Source of the DNA: Henricia sp. BOLD:AAB3569
Taxonomy: Eukaryota; Echinodermata; Asteroidea; Spinulosida; Echinasteridae
Direction: 5' to 3'
Length of the DNA stretch: 64,000 nt
Assembly: GCA_037783545.1 (NCBI GenBank)
Contig: JBBELK010000305.1
Coordinates: 682,001-746,000, forward strand
Both the position numbers and the translations under genes were made by a program. This document shows, in pieces, positions 55,401 through 64,000 of the stretch; positions within the stretch are counted from its first letter, which is position 1; each line of letters starts with the position of its first letter. The notes beneath the pieces were generated by a model. That model was given only the letters and a program-made list of their open reading frames with translations. It was not told the origin of the DNA and made no database searches.

Positions 55401-58400
55401 ATGGCAGCTAGATTTCCTTTAGGCCTAAAAATAATATTTCCCTACTTATCCCTATTCCAATCAGAAGATGTAATTGCGCCGATCCTCTGTAAAAAAAATA
55501 GTGCGCGTAAAAGCATCTCTTGGGCGCCGCCATCTTTCGATCAACCAATCACAACGTGCTCCACACCATAGGTTTGTGCAGTGCGGAGCAGATCCCCGTG
55601 CTCCGCACCATAGTCTCGTGGCGTGCTGGGGTCCGAGCGGAGCTGTTCTACATGATTGTGTGCGGTGCATAGTCGATCCGGAGGTTCCGCGCCGTAGGCC
55701 AGTGGCGTGCGGGGCTCCGAGCGGAGCTGTTCTACATGGTTGTGTGCGGTGCGGAGTCGATCTGGAGGTTCCGATCCAGAGGTTCAGCGCCGTAAGCCAG
55801 TGGCGTGCGGGGCTCCGAGTGGGGCTCTACCACGTGGTTTTGTCCGGTGCATGGCAAGAAAATGGTAGCATGGCAAGAAAAAGAAGCACATGGGGGTGCC
55901 TGTTTCGAGGCTGTTGTCTCCGAAATGGCGTCTTCCTCACTGGGTCGGCAATCAGAGGGCGTTAGAACAGACTGGGTTGCCACAGCGGCCGGGGGCTGCT
56001 CCAATGACTGGCCACTAGCCCCCCGCCACTCCATGCCTTACCGTCCAGCTCGTTTCCAACCCGCACGGTCGCCACCCTCCCCGGTTGCCGTGTACAGTAC
56101 TGGAGATGGCGCTGTCGAAAGTCCTCCCGGTAGAACGCTCTCCCGCACCCGAACGGGCACTCGGATGTGCCCGAATTCGTGGCACCCGAAGCACTCCACC
56201 ATCGATCAGTCGAGCGGTCTCCGCGCGTAGCCTGTGCTCTCGGTGGTACTGTCTGGTGTAGGTTGCGCTACAGTGGCTGCACTACTGACCTCACTTCCCT
56301 GGTTCCTTGTTTTCCCTTCTTGTTCTGTACCTGGGAGTCCAGGAAAGCCTCCATCTCCGTTGCCAGGGTGATTGCTTCGGTCAGGGGCATTGCAGCTGCT
56401 TGTCACCTAATGCATTCCGGAAAGCATCCACAGCCAGGTCCTCCCTAGCTTGCGTGGGGAGGTTCGGGTTGCTCTTGGAAACCAACCGCCTGATCGACTG
56501 CCCCAGGCTACTGATAGATTCGTCCCGACGTCTGGTGCACATCGACAGCTGGGCCCGATGTAATGGAATTTGGGCCGTAACCCCAATTCGCTGCTCGAAG
56601 TACTCCAGGATGCTGGGGTACTCCTTTTGTGCCTCTGGGGCCATGTCGGCCAGGGCCTCTTGTGCCGAGCCCTGCAGGTGGGAGGCTAAGAACATGGCCT
56701 TTTTCGGCCTCGCTCCACTGGTTGACTGTTGCCACGCTCTCAAAATGGATGAGGTAGTCGGACCATGACGAAACCCCATCAAACTTATCTGGGAGCATAA
56801 GCTTTCCATTGGTTTGTGCAGTGCGGAGCTCCGAGTGGTGCTCTCCATTATATGGTTGTACAGTGCGGAGCTGGTTCCCGTGCTCCGCACCATAGGTTTG
56901 TGCAGTGCGGAGCAAATCTCCATTGGGTTGTGCAGTGCAGAGCAAATCTCCATTGGGTTGTGCAGTGCGGAGCAGATTCCCTTGCTCTGCACCACAGGTT
57001 TGTGCAGTGCGGAGCAAATCTCCATAGGGTTGTGCAGTGAGGAGCAGATCCCCGTGCTCCGCACCATAGGATTGTGTAGTGCGGAGCCGATTCCCGTGCT
57101 CCACACCATAGGTTTGTGCAGTGCGGAGCCGATTCCCGTGCTCCACACCATAGGTTTGTGCAGTGCGGAGCAGATCCCCGTGCTCCGCACCATAGTCTCG
57201 TGGCGTGCTGGGGTCCGAGCGGAGCTGTTCTACATGGTTGTGTGCGGTGCATAGTCGATCCGGAGATTCCGCGACGTAGGCCAGTGGCGTGCGGGGCTCC
57301 GAGCGGAGCTGTTCTACATGGTTGTGTGCGGTGTGGAGTCGATCTGGAGGTTCCGATCCAGAGGTTCAGGGCCGTAAGCCAGTGGCGTGTGGGGCTCCGA
57401 GTGGGGCTCTACCACGTGGTTTTGTGCGGTGCAGAGTCGATCCGGGTGTTCCGCGCCATAGGCCAGTGGCGTGCGGGGCTCCGAGTGGAGCTCTACCACA
57501 TGGTTTTGTGCGGTGCGTAGTCGATCCGGGTGTTCCGCGCCGTCATCTAGTGGCGTGCAGGGCTCCAAGCGGAGCTGTTCTCCAAGCGGTGCGGAGTCGA
57601 TCCGCCTGAACCTTTCCGGCTCAAAATGCACAGGGGTAGATCTGGAGGTTCCGATCCAGAGGTTCAGCGCCGTAAGCCAGTGGCGTGCGGGGCTCCGAGT
57701 GGGGCTCTACCACGTGGTTTTGTGCGGTGCAGAGTCGATCCGGGTGTTCCGCGCCATAGGCCAGTGGTGTGCGGGGCTCCGAGTGGAGCTCTACCACATG
57801 GTTTTGTGCGGTGCGGAGTCGATCCGGAGGTTCCGCGCCGTACGTAGGCCAGCGGCCCACGGCTCTGAGTGGAGCTCTACCACGTAGTTTTGCACAGTGC
57901 ACCACAGGTTTGTGCAGTGCGGAGCAAATCTTCATAGGGTTGTGCAGTGCGGAGCAAATCTCCATAGGGTTGTGCAGTGCGGAGCAAATCTCCATAGGGT
58001 TGTGCAGTGAGGACCAGATCCCCGTGCTCCGCACCATAGGATTGTGCAGTGCGGAGCCGATTCCCGTGCTCCACACCATAGGTTTGTGCAGTGCGGAGCA
58101 GATCCCCGTGCTCCGCACCATAGTCTCGTGGCGTGCTGGAGTCCGAGCGGAGCTGTTCTACATGGTTGTGTCGGTGCATAGTCGATCTGGAGGTTCCGAT
58201 CCAGAGGTTCAGCGCCGTAAGCCAGTGGCGTGCGGGGCTCCGAGTGGGGCTCTACCACGTGGTTTTGTGCAGTGCATAGTCGATCCGGGTGTTCCGCGCC
58301 ATAGGCCAGTGGCGTGCGGGGCTCCGAGTGGAGCTCTACCACATGGTTTTGTGCGGTGCGTAGTCGATCCCGGTGTTCTGCGCCTTAGTCTAGTGGCGTG

Positions 58401-61400
58401 CGGGGCCCCAAGCGGAGCTGTTCTACATGGTTGTGTGCGGTGCGGTGTCGATCCGGAGGTTCCGTGCCGTACGTAGGCCAGTGGCCCACGGCTCTGAGTG
58501 GAGCTCTACCACGTAGTTTTGCGCAGTGCGGAGTCGATCCGGTTGTTCTGCGCCGTAGTCTAGTGGCGTTCGGGGCTCCAAGCAGAGCTGTTCTACATGG
58601 TCGTGTGCAGTGCGGAGTCGATCCGGAGGTTCCACACCGTAGGCCAGTGGCGTGCGGGGCTCCGAGTGGAGCTGTACCACATGGTTTTGTGCGGTGTGGA
58701 GTCGATCCGGGTGTTCCGCGCCGTAATCTAGTGGCGTGCAGGGCTCCAAGCGGAGCTGTTCTCCAAGCGGTGCGGAGTCGATCCTCTGGAACCTTTCCGG
58801 CTCAAAATGCACAGGGGTAGAACTTAAATTCCCCCATGAGTCACTGGTCTGATCCGACCGCCTGGGAATACTACTCGGAGTAAGAGGGTCAGGCCGTTTA
58901 CTGGCCTACCTGCTACAATCTCAGGCTCTAACATTCTCACAGTATCCCTTTGTCTCCCGGAGTTTTCTCTCGGGCTTCCCCCAAAAAAAGAGAACAGCTC
59001 GTCCACCGTTCTGAACGTGTTACTGCTGGACATGTTAGTCTGCCATGGCCTCCATCCCGGGACACCTCGATCGTGTCCGATTCTGGGCATGTCCCCGCCG
59101 TGTGGCGATTCTGATGCCATATTTTCTCAAATGCGTGAATTCGTCCAAGAAAGAAACGCCAGTTTTACCTTTTCCGGTTTTTCCGCCGTATGTGTCGTCC
59201 CACCGCTGCCACCAGTGTAACAAGAATTACTCCCTCTTGTTATTTGCTACTTGAAACAAGGAAGAACACACAGGAAAACTTGTATTCAGAAACAAATCAC
59301 ACTCCACATTTATTTCGACACTCGTGATTTAAGAACGTCCAGAACAAGAATGGCGCTCAGGAAACGTTTCCCGCCGAGACGGGTTTCCCAACCGTCTAGC
59401 AGGGGCTCGCGCTAACCGGCTCCGTGTTGAGCTGTGTTAGCGCCCTCAGCAAGTCAACCGGGCTCCGTGTGGAGTTGTGCTGGCGCACTCTGCTGGCCGA
59501 TTGGGACCGGCGTTACAATACTTTTATGCTTCCTCCTGCGATATTTCCTGTCAGCACGATTGTTATCACACACGCGCGCCGTTGACATCCCTACTAACAC
59601 TGGTTGATTGTTGCCACGCTCTCAAAATATATGAGGTAGTCGGACCACGACGAAACCCCATCAAACTTATCTGGGAGCATAAGCTTTCCATTGGTTTTTG
59701 CAGTGCGGAGCTCCGAGTGGTGCTCTCCATTATATGGTTGTACAGTGCGGAGCTGGTTCCCGTGCTCCGCACCATAGGTTTGTGCAGTGCGGAGCAAATC
59801 TCCATTGGGTTGTGCAGTGCAGAGCAAATCTCCATAGGGTTGTGCAGTGCGGAGCAGATTCCCTTGCTTTGCACCACAGGTTTGTGCAGTGCGGAGCAAA
59901 TCTCCATAGGGTTGTGCAGTGCGGAGCAAATCTCCATTGGGTTGTGCAGTGAGGAGCAGATCCCTGTGCTCCGCACCATAGGATTGTGTAGTGCGGAGCC
60001 GATTCCCGTGCTCCACACCATAGGTTTGTGCAGTGCGGAGCAGATCCCCGTGCTCCGCACCATAGTCTCGTGGCGTGCTGGGGTCCGAGCGGAGCTGTTC
60101 TACATGGTTGTGTGCGGTGCATAGTCGATCCGGAGGTTCCGCGCCGTAGGCCAGTGGCGTGCGGGGCTCCGAGCGGAGCTGTTCTACATGGTTGTGTGCG
60201 GTGCGGAGTCGATCTGGAGGTTCCGATCCAGAGGTTCAGCGCGTAAGCCAGTGGCGTGCGGGGCTCCGAGTGGGGCTCTACCACGTGGTTTTGTGCGGTG
60301 CAGAGTCGATCCGGGTGTTCCGCGCCATAGGCCAGTGGCGTGCGGGGCTCCGAGTGGAGCTCTACCACATGGTTTTGTGCGGTGCATAGTCGATCCCGGT
60401 GTTCTGCGCCTTAGTCTAGTGGCGTGCGGGGCCCCAAGCGGAGCTGTTCTACATGGTTGGGTGCGGTGCGGAGTCGATCCGGAGGTTCCGTGCCGTACGT
60501 AGGCCAGTGGCCCACGGCTCTGAGTGGAGCTCTACCACGTAGTTTTGCGCAGTGCACCACAGGTTTGTGCAGTGCGGAGCAAATCTCCATAGGGTTGTGC
60601 AGTGCGGAGCAAATCTCCATAGGGTTGTGCAGTGCGGAGCAAATCTCCATTGGGTTGTGCAGTGGGGAGCAAATCTCCATTGGGTTGTGCAGTGAGGAGC
60701 AGATCCCCGTGCTCCGCACCATAGGATTGTGCAGTGCGGAGCCGATTCCCGTGCTCCACACCATAGGTTTGTGCAGTGCGGAGCAGATCCCCGTGCTCCG
60801 CACCATAGTCTAGTGGCGTGCTAGGGTCCGAACGGAGCTGTTCTACATGGTTGTGTGCGGTGCATAGTCGATGCGGAGGTTCCGCGCCGTAGGCCAGTGG
60901 CGTGCGGGGCTCCGAGCGGAGCTGTTCTACAAAAATGGTTGTGTGCGGTGCGGAGTCGATCTGGAGGTTCCGATCTAGAGGTTCAGCGCCGTAAGCCAGT
61001 GGCGTGCGGGGCTCCGAGTGGGGCTCTACCACGTGGTTTTGTGCGGTGCAGAGTCGATCCGGGTGTTCCGTGCCATAGGCCAGTGGCGCACGGGGCTCCG
61101 AGTGGAGCTCTACCACATGGTTTTGTGCGGTGCGTAGTCGATCCCGGTGTTCTGCGCCTTAGTCTAGTGGCGTGCGGGGCCCCAAGCGGAGCTGTTCTAC
61201 ATGGTTGTGTGCAGTGCGGAGTCGATCCGGAGGTTCCGTGCCGTACGTAGGCCAGTGGCCCACGGCTCTGAGTGGAGCTCTACCACGTAGTTTTGCGCAG
61301 TGCGGAGTCGATCCGGTTGTTCTGCGCCGTAGTCTAGTGGCATTCGGGGCTCCAAGCAGAGCTGTTCTACATGGTCGTGTGCAGTGCGGAGTCGATCCGG

Positions 61401-62965
61401 AGGTTCCACACCGTAGGCCAGTGGCGTGAGGGGCTCCGAGTGGAGCTGTACCACATGGTTTTGTGCGGTGTGGAGTCGATCCGGGTGTTCCGCGCCGTAA
61501 TCTAGTGGCGTGCAGGGTTCCAAGCGGAGCTGTTCTCCAAGCGGTGCAGAGTCGATCCGCCGGAACCTTTCCGGCTCAAAATGCACAGGGGTACATGTAG
61601 AACTTAAATTCCCCCATGAGTCACTGGTCTGATCCGACCGCCTGGGAATACTACTCGGAGTAAGAGGGTCAGGCCGTATACTGGCCTACCTGCTACAATC
61701 TCAGGCTCTAACATTCTCACAGTATCCCTTTGTCTCCCTGAACGTGTTACTGCTGGACATGTTAGTCTGCCATGGCCTCCATCCCGGGACACCTCGATCG
61801 TGTCCGATTCTGGGCATGTCCCCGCCGTGTGGCGAGTCTGATGCCATATTTTCTCAAATGCGTGAATTCGTCCAAGAAAGAAACGCCAGTTTTACCTTTT
61901 CCTGTTTTTCCGCCGTATGTGTCGTCCCACCGCTGCCACCAGTGTAACAAGAATTACTCCCTCTTGTTATTTGTTACTTGACACAAGGAAGAACACACAG
62001 GAAAACCTGTATTCAGAAACAATTCACACTCCACATTTATTTCGACACTCGTGATTTAAGAACGTCCAGAACAAGAATGGCGCTCAGGAAACGTTTCCCG
62101 CCGAGACGGGTTTCCCAACCGTCTAGCAGGGGCTCGCGCTAACCGGCTCCGTGTGGAGCTGTGTTAGCGCCCTCAGCAAGTCAACCGGGCTCCGTGTGGA
62201 GTTGTGCTGGCGCCCTCTGCTGGCCGATTGGGACCGGCGTTACAATACTTTTATGCTTCCTCCTGCGATTTTTCCTGTCAGCACGATTGTTATCACACAC
62301 GCGCGCCGTTGACATCCCTACTAACATGTCTAAATTCCCTCTCTTCTTCTAGAACGGCAGCAGTCCTAAAACTAATGCCTAGAGAAGGATTTGTCTTTCT
62401 ACGCGTGCGAGCATAGGCAATCTAGGCAATCATAATGGCAAAGGCACACATACAGTGGCTTATGTATCTGTTTATTACATGTAGCAACTTAGCCATTGTG
62501 TTTGCCGCCCGGCGTGAATTCGCCGTGAAATTATAGCTGCGCTAATTGGGAAGACTGTTATTGTATGTGGGGTCATGCCATGAAACATCTTTTGCAGGAT
62601 TATTTCCCCTTAAACATCCCTTAAAAAGCACTTGCTTCTGAAAAGTTGTACGTTCACGAATTTTTAAGGGTAAAATATGTTCATAGTGACTGCCGAAGTG
62701 AGAGAAACAGTTGGTTTACAGCACTACATTCCATGAACATATACCATGCCTAAAAATTTCACTATTTTTTTTGAAAAGTACCTTGCACTCTCTGATCCCT
62801 CGACATCCAGTAGAGGACTCCCTCACAGCAATCTGGGATATCTTCCACTTTTGAAACAACCCGTACCCTCTTCTTGTTGAATTTGAAGGCAGTGACCGAG
62901 CCTGCTGTAACTTGGTGAAGTTTCATAATCTTCTCTACAATGCCCTCGGCATCAGAGGAGCCAAC
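43302..62965 (-). CDS. PHR: Class II CPD photolyase, nine exons, N-terminus missing
   Basis: A flavin enzyme that uses blue light to split UV-made cyclobutane pyrimidine dimers. Nine exons on the minus strand, 62965-62782, 55289-55144, 54240-54061, 51248-51090, 47073-46875, 46069-45917, 45134-45013, 43822-43663 and 43447-43302, join in phase to 1449 nt, or 482 residues plus stop. Class II signatures run the full length: [122 protein letters not shown] and [13 protein letters not shown]. The C-terminus [11 protein letters not shown] matches animal homologues such as marsupial PHR. The first codons are not present; a VGSSDAEG exon opens the visible part, so the start lies beyond 64000. The exons are intact although the introns carry a Gypsy fossil and many MITEs. 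Confidence 0.95.
43663..43822 (-). CDS. PHR: Photolyase exon H
   Basis: 160 nt, [20 protein letters not shown] to DGRDPNGYV plus one base. Acceptor GAGCAG, donor GTAAGA. An upstream reading frame beginning MQLV is not the exon start. Confidence 0.95.
43871..45000. other. Photolyase intron between exons G and H
   Basis: A GGCTGTGTCACGGTTTGAAC piece near 43871 belongs to the AGGGGCTGTGTCAC family. The remaining kilobase shows no element ends and no gene. Confidence 0.4.
45013..45134 (-). CDS. PHR: Photolyase exon G
   Basis: 122 nt, [18 protein letters not shown] to DDLWNAAQ. Acceptor TTTATAG, donor GTAAGT. Confidence 0.93.
45917..46069 (-). CDS. PHR: Photolyase exon F
   Basis: 153 nt, [18 protein letters not shown] to EHYDSVN plus one base, with [12 protein letters not shown]. 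Acceptor TACAAG, donor GTAGGT. Confidence 0.94.
46300..46545 (-). repeat. Dispersed repeat family X, copy 1 (inverted)
   Basis: On the minus strand GTGTTCCATACACACTGAAA and CAATTGCGCGCATTACG match the two copies at 52400 and 54680. The family is not recognised. Confidence 0.65.
46875..47073 (-). CDS. PHR: Photolyase exon E
   Basis: 199 nt, [20 protein letters not shown] to [10 protein letters not shown]. Includes part of the FAD-binding region. Acceptor TTCAAAG, donor GTAAGT. Confidence 0.94.
47184..47433. mobile_element. 250-bp MITE, TAGCCTTTTTGAAG termini
   Basis: ATTAGCCTTTTTGAAGTATG is mirrored by CTTCTAAAAAGGCTAAT, and GGAGGGCGCA pairs with TGCGCCCTC. A TA target, as for Tc1/mariner, is plausible. 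Confidence 0.75.
47480..48700. other. Photolyase intron, mostly unassigned
   Basis: No gene. Notable only are a cluster of CCGCCATGCTTA motifs (48433-48508) in both orientations and a fragment of the AGGGACACACCGG MITE (GATTCTGAAAGTCTTTCG, 48580-48640). Confidence 0.4.
48715..49824. mobile_element. 1.1-kb element, ACACTGTTAAA inverted ends
   Basis: ACACTGTTAAACAAAT at the left pairs with TTTTTTACAGTGT at the right. Flanks ATGTACGT and ACGTACGT match at 7 of 8, compatible with an 8-bp hAT-type duplication, although the flank is low complexity. No transposase. Confidence 0.65.
49866..50105. mobile_element. MITE with TTAGGGGTC ends, copy 2
   Basis: A 23-base terminal inverted repeat begins GGTCTTTCTATAAATTAGGG and ends with its complement at 50105. 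The body matches 21534-21754 at more than 90 percent by eye. Confidence 0.85.
50460..50900. repeat. Minisatellite with 70-95-bp units
   Basis: ACCRAACACTATACCG recurs at about 50518, 50691 and 50759, with a variant at 50597, each followed by CTCC..CGCATGTCCAATC and an ACACCCCAC segment. Four to five units. Confidence 0.75.
51090..51248 (-). CDS. PHR: Photolyase exon D
   Basis: 159 nt, [19 protein letters not shown] to KAKTMPE. Acceptor CTTGCAG, donor GTTGGT. Confidence 0.93.
51500..51665 (+). mobile_element. Probable LINE 3' tail
   Basis: GGCGGTCCTTCCGCC followed by GGATGTGGTGAATAAATTAA resembles the 3' end of a LINE with a short AATAA tail. No coding part is attached. Confidence 0.4.
51985..52255 (+). 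mobile_element. LINE ORF2 C-terminal fragment
   Basis: The frame contains [19 protein letters not shown] and [13 protein letters not shown], the C-terminal signature of a deuterostome LINE ORF2, whose usual form is RRRGRPKTTWRRTVEKE. It is followed by AGGTGAATTCAGGTAAGG, a likely tail. 5'-truncated and mutated. Confidence 0.65.
52400..52810 (+). repeat. Dispersed repeat family X, copy 2
   Basis: Shares CATACCTTTTTGTGTAA, GTTCCATACGCGCTGA and TCTCAGCCAATAGGGATG with copy 3. Confidence 0.7.
52811..54060. other. Photolyase intron, mostly unassigned
   Basis: No gene or complete element. ACATGTACATGTA motifs occur at about 52994, 53197 and 53581. The small open frames here have no recognisable family. 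Confidence 0.4.
54061..54240 (-). CDS. PHR: Photolyase exon C
   Basis: 180 nt, 60 residues from [19 protein letters not shown] to PDIPICQ. Acceptor TTATAG, donor GTAATT. Confidence 0.93.
54680..55110 (+). repeat. Dispersed repeat family X, copy 3
   Basis: Same landmarks as copy 2 in the same order: CTATACCTTTTTGTGTAAG, GTTCCATACGCACTGA, TCTCAGCTAATAGGGATG. It ends about 35 bases from the donor side of exon B. Confidence 0.7.
55144..55289 (-). CDS. PHR: Photolyase exon B
   Basis: 146 nt. [15 protein letters not shown] then [14 protein letters not shown]. Acceptor CTGTAG, donor GTTAGA. The preceding intron is 7.5 kb and holds the Gypsy fossil. Confidence 0.94.
55376..55555 (+). mobile_element. 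Truncated AGGACATCTTCAGTCAA-family element
   Basis: TTAA at 55372-55375, then AGGATATCTTCAGTCAAA. It matches the right end of the 26388-27845 element up to GGGCGCCGCCATCTT, then gives way to the Gypsy fossil. Confidence 0.7.
55560..55850 (-). repeat. Third, short copy of the gag repeat array
   Basis: Contains 84-bp-type units like those at 57180-57460, lying past the gag core and the knuckle motif. Confidence 0.8.
56230..56815 (-). pseudogene. Gypsy gag core (fossil)
   Basis: Encodes [20 protein letters not shown], then a capsid-like helical domain including [13 protein letters not shown] and [16 protein letters not shown], resembling Gypsy gag in which W.DYL..FE opens the capsid. [10 protein letters not shown] knuckle-like motif follows near 56190. 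It is treated as a broken remnant. Confidence 0.8.
56820..58810 (-). repeat. In-frame gag repeat array 1 (30-, 42- and 84-bp units)
   Basis: Near the gag core are 42-bp units reading [14 protein letters not shown]-like and 30-bp units reading [10 protein letters not shown]-like; farther away are 84-bp units reading [13 protein letters not shown] then HSEPRTPLA. All unit lengths are multiples of three and the frame meets the gag core. Unit borders share CAGTGCGGAG. Confidence 0.85.
58815..59215 (-). other. Gypsy 5' leader and primer-site region, copy 1
   Basis: Lies between the array and the LTR. On the minus strand the LTR is followed by CTGGTGGCAGCGGTGGGA, a typical Gypsy primer-binding neighbourhood. 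The same segment recurs at 61615-61942. Confidence 0.75.
59216..59517 (-). repeat. Gypsy LTR, copy 1
   Basis: 302 bp, 5'-TGTAACGCCGG to CTTGTTACA-3' on the minus strand. About 98 percent identical to 61943-62244. The same 75-80 bases of host sequence follow both copies (59518-59595 and 62245-62320). Confidence 0.85.
59697..61600 (-). repeat. In-frame gag repeat array 2
   Basis: Duplicate of array 1 with the same unit classes but different unit counts, so units have been gained or lost since the duplication. Confidence 0.85.
61615..61942 (-). other. Gypsy 5' leader, copy 2
   Basis: Matches 58815-59215 with a shorter overall length; ends at the same primer-site motif next to the LTR. Confidence 0.75.
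61943..62244 (-). repeat. Gypsy LTR, copy 2 (outermost)
   Basis: 302 bp with TG..CA ends. The sequence beyond it (62245 onward) is host intron, also copied at 59518-59595. Confidence 0.85.
62245..62781. other. Photolyase intron beside exon A
   Basis: Host flank of the Gypsy fossil, then unassigned intron up to exon A. No gene. Confidence 0.4.
62782..62965 (-). CDS. PHR: Photolyase exon A (first visible)
   Basis: 184 nt, starting [15 protein letters not shown] in phase 0 and ending at RDQRVQ plus one base. Acceptor ATTGCAG, donor GTACTT. It contains the [13 protein letters not shown] start of the photolyase domain. Confidence 0.9.
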
Positions 62966-63022
62966 CTGCAATCGATTCACAATATGTCAAAACTGGTCAA
63001 GCTGTGTTTGCATTGGAATTAA

Positions 63023-63791
63023 AGGGACAAACCGGTTTTGTTGGAATATTTTGGGCTCGAAATAGACCCATGATTCTGAAAGTCTTTCCGAAATAGACTG
63101 CAGAGAACCTGAAAAGAATTAACCACCAAATTTGGCCGTTTTTAAACATTAAACAAAATTTGAGGTCACGTCATTTATCGGAACCTTGGAGTTAGTTTTA
63201 TTTTCAGCTCTATATATGGCCGTGTGATACACAGTTTCGAAGTTTATTACTGCAGTACTGCATAAATCTCAGCTCTGACAAAATTAAATAAATAAGAGAC
63301 TATTTATTCAGGTTATAAAACTTTTGACACAAAGTCCGAGGAACCGAAGCAAGTTCCACCGTGGACAGTGTACGGGACAATGTGACATTAGTCCCATGGC
63401 ACACACACGTTGCCCGCCCAAAACATTGCCATGGAACTATAATTGCAGCATGGAACTACATTGTCAGCTCCTCTACGGAAAACGGAAAAACCCATTCGGT
63501 CGTCCAGGCTGTCCAGTGAAATCTCCAGCAGAAAATGAGAGATATCCAAAGCAAAAAGCTGCCAAGTGAAGAGGGAATCGAATCGTTTCCGACAAAGTTG
63601 TGAGTCTCGCGCGATAGTGAACGGCTGGTAAAGCGTATAACTCGACCATTGACCGTTTTTATTAATTTTAAGCTTTTGTGGTTAATTACGGACAATTTAG
63701 ACGATCTTTGACCATACAAATATTATTGTCAAGGATGCTGTATCACTAAATTCCGTAAACACTGTAGGCCGGTGTGTACCGTAGGCCTACC
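63023..63791 (+). mobile_element. TTAA MITE (AGGGACACACCGG family), intact copy
   Basis: TTAA at 63019-63022, AGGGACAAACCGG left end, GGCCGGTGTGTACC near the right end and TTAA at 63792-63795. The right end carries about 11 bases more than expected. Both ends match the LINE-split copy at 4015-7532. About 770 bp. It lies in a photolyase intron upstream of exon A. Confidence 0.7.
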
Positions 63792-63839
63792 TTAATTTTC
63801 AACCAGTTGACGACGGGATTATTTTCGGGAAAAAATACA

Positions 63840-63985
63840 AATTTTTTAATAAGGCAAAAGTTCAGACCAGGTCGAGCTCCACCAATACCGACTCTTGAGA
63901 GTCCCTTCTACATTCATTGTATAAATTTTCTCACCAAAAGATCATACTTTGCAACACTCCGAGGTGGCTGCCACAGAGCGAGATT
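63840..63985. repeat. Dispersed repeat, empty-site copy
   Basis: Inverted match to 1735-2115. Here CTACATTCATTGTATAAAT is continuous, whereas the left copy has the 221-bp hairpin at that point. The repeat continues to near the right edge. Confidence 0.7.
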
Positions 63986-64000
63986 AAATACAATGTATTT

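Larger units (their letters stand above)
55560..62244 (-). mobile_element. Gypsy-family LTR retrotransposon fossil, 5' part tandemly duplicated
   Basis: On the minus strand the order is LTR (62244-61943), leader, gag repeat array (to about 59697), a start of gag, host flank, a second LTR (59517-59216), a second leader, a second array (58810-56820), gag core (56815-56230), a knuckle-like motif (about 56190) and a further short array (55850-55560). The repeating block is 2727 bp long. No protease, reverse transcriptase or integrase is present, so it is broken. The two LTR copies differ at about 2 percent of sites; being duplicates rather than a 5'/3' pair, they date the duplication, not the insertion. 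Confidence 0.85.

Noticed and set aside
56814-61429. Plus-strand open frames of 70-235 residues rich in [10 protein letters not shown] and VQCGAD
   Set aside because: They are antisense or out-of-frame readings of the 30/42/84-bp gag array and have no recognisable domain.

Overview
The window is a piece of an animal nuclear genome, very probably a marine deuterostome invertebrate. The evidence is long introns with GT..AG junctions, two host genes whose proteins look deuterostome-like, dense TTAA-flanked MITEs, CR1-type and other LINEs, Tc1 and Gypsy remnants, and frequent ACATGTACATGT and GTAGGCCTAC motifs. An echinoderm, hemichordate or lancelet all fit; I cannot choose between them from the sequence alone.

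Two host genes face each other tail to tail. On the + strand, 7960-37542 encodes a complete p38 MAP kinase (8 coding exons, 357 residues, with TGY activation loop, HRD and DFG motifs). On the - strand, 62965-43302 encodes all but the N-terminus of a class II CPD photolyase (9 exons, 482 residues); its first coding exon lies beyond the right edge. Every exon joins in phase with its neighbour. One gene acts in stress signalling and the other repairs UV damage to DNA, but nothing in the sequence shows shared regulation.

Nearly all the rest is mobile DNA. Bases 1-7540 hold LINE remnants, short inverted repeats and a TTAA MITE split by a PHD-EN-RT LINE. Intron 1 of the kinase (8097-16973) holds a 5.1-kb stack of nested foldback elements: one long palindrome whose left arm was entered by three further elements, each flanked by 9-10-bp target duplications. 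Two unrelated palindromes at 15.6 and 36.7 kb have the same 9-bp signature. Intron 2 holds a possible long LTR with minisatellites and a 2.2-kb element with about 290-bp terminal inverted repeats. Later introns hold TTAA MITEs, a SINE-like piece, perfect hairpins and a Tc1 copy interrupted by a LINE tail.

The photolyase introns contain a three-copy dispersed repeat family, a 1.1-kb inverted-repeat element, a minisatellite, LINE tails and, between 55.56 and 62.24 kb, a tandemly duplicated 5' part of a Gypsy LTR retrotransposon. The N-terminal gag region of that element has expanded into in-frame repeats of 30, 42 and 84 bp. At the far right, 63.84-63.98 kb is an inverted partner of 1.74-2.12 kb that lacks the hairpin found there, so it is an apparent empty site.
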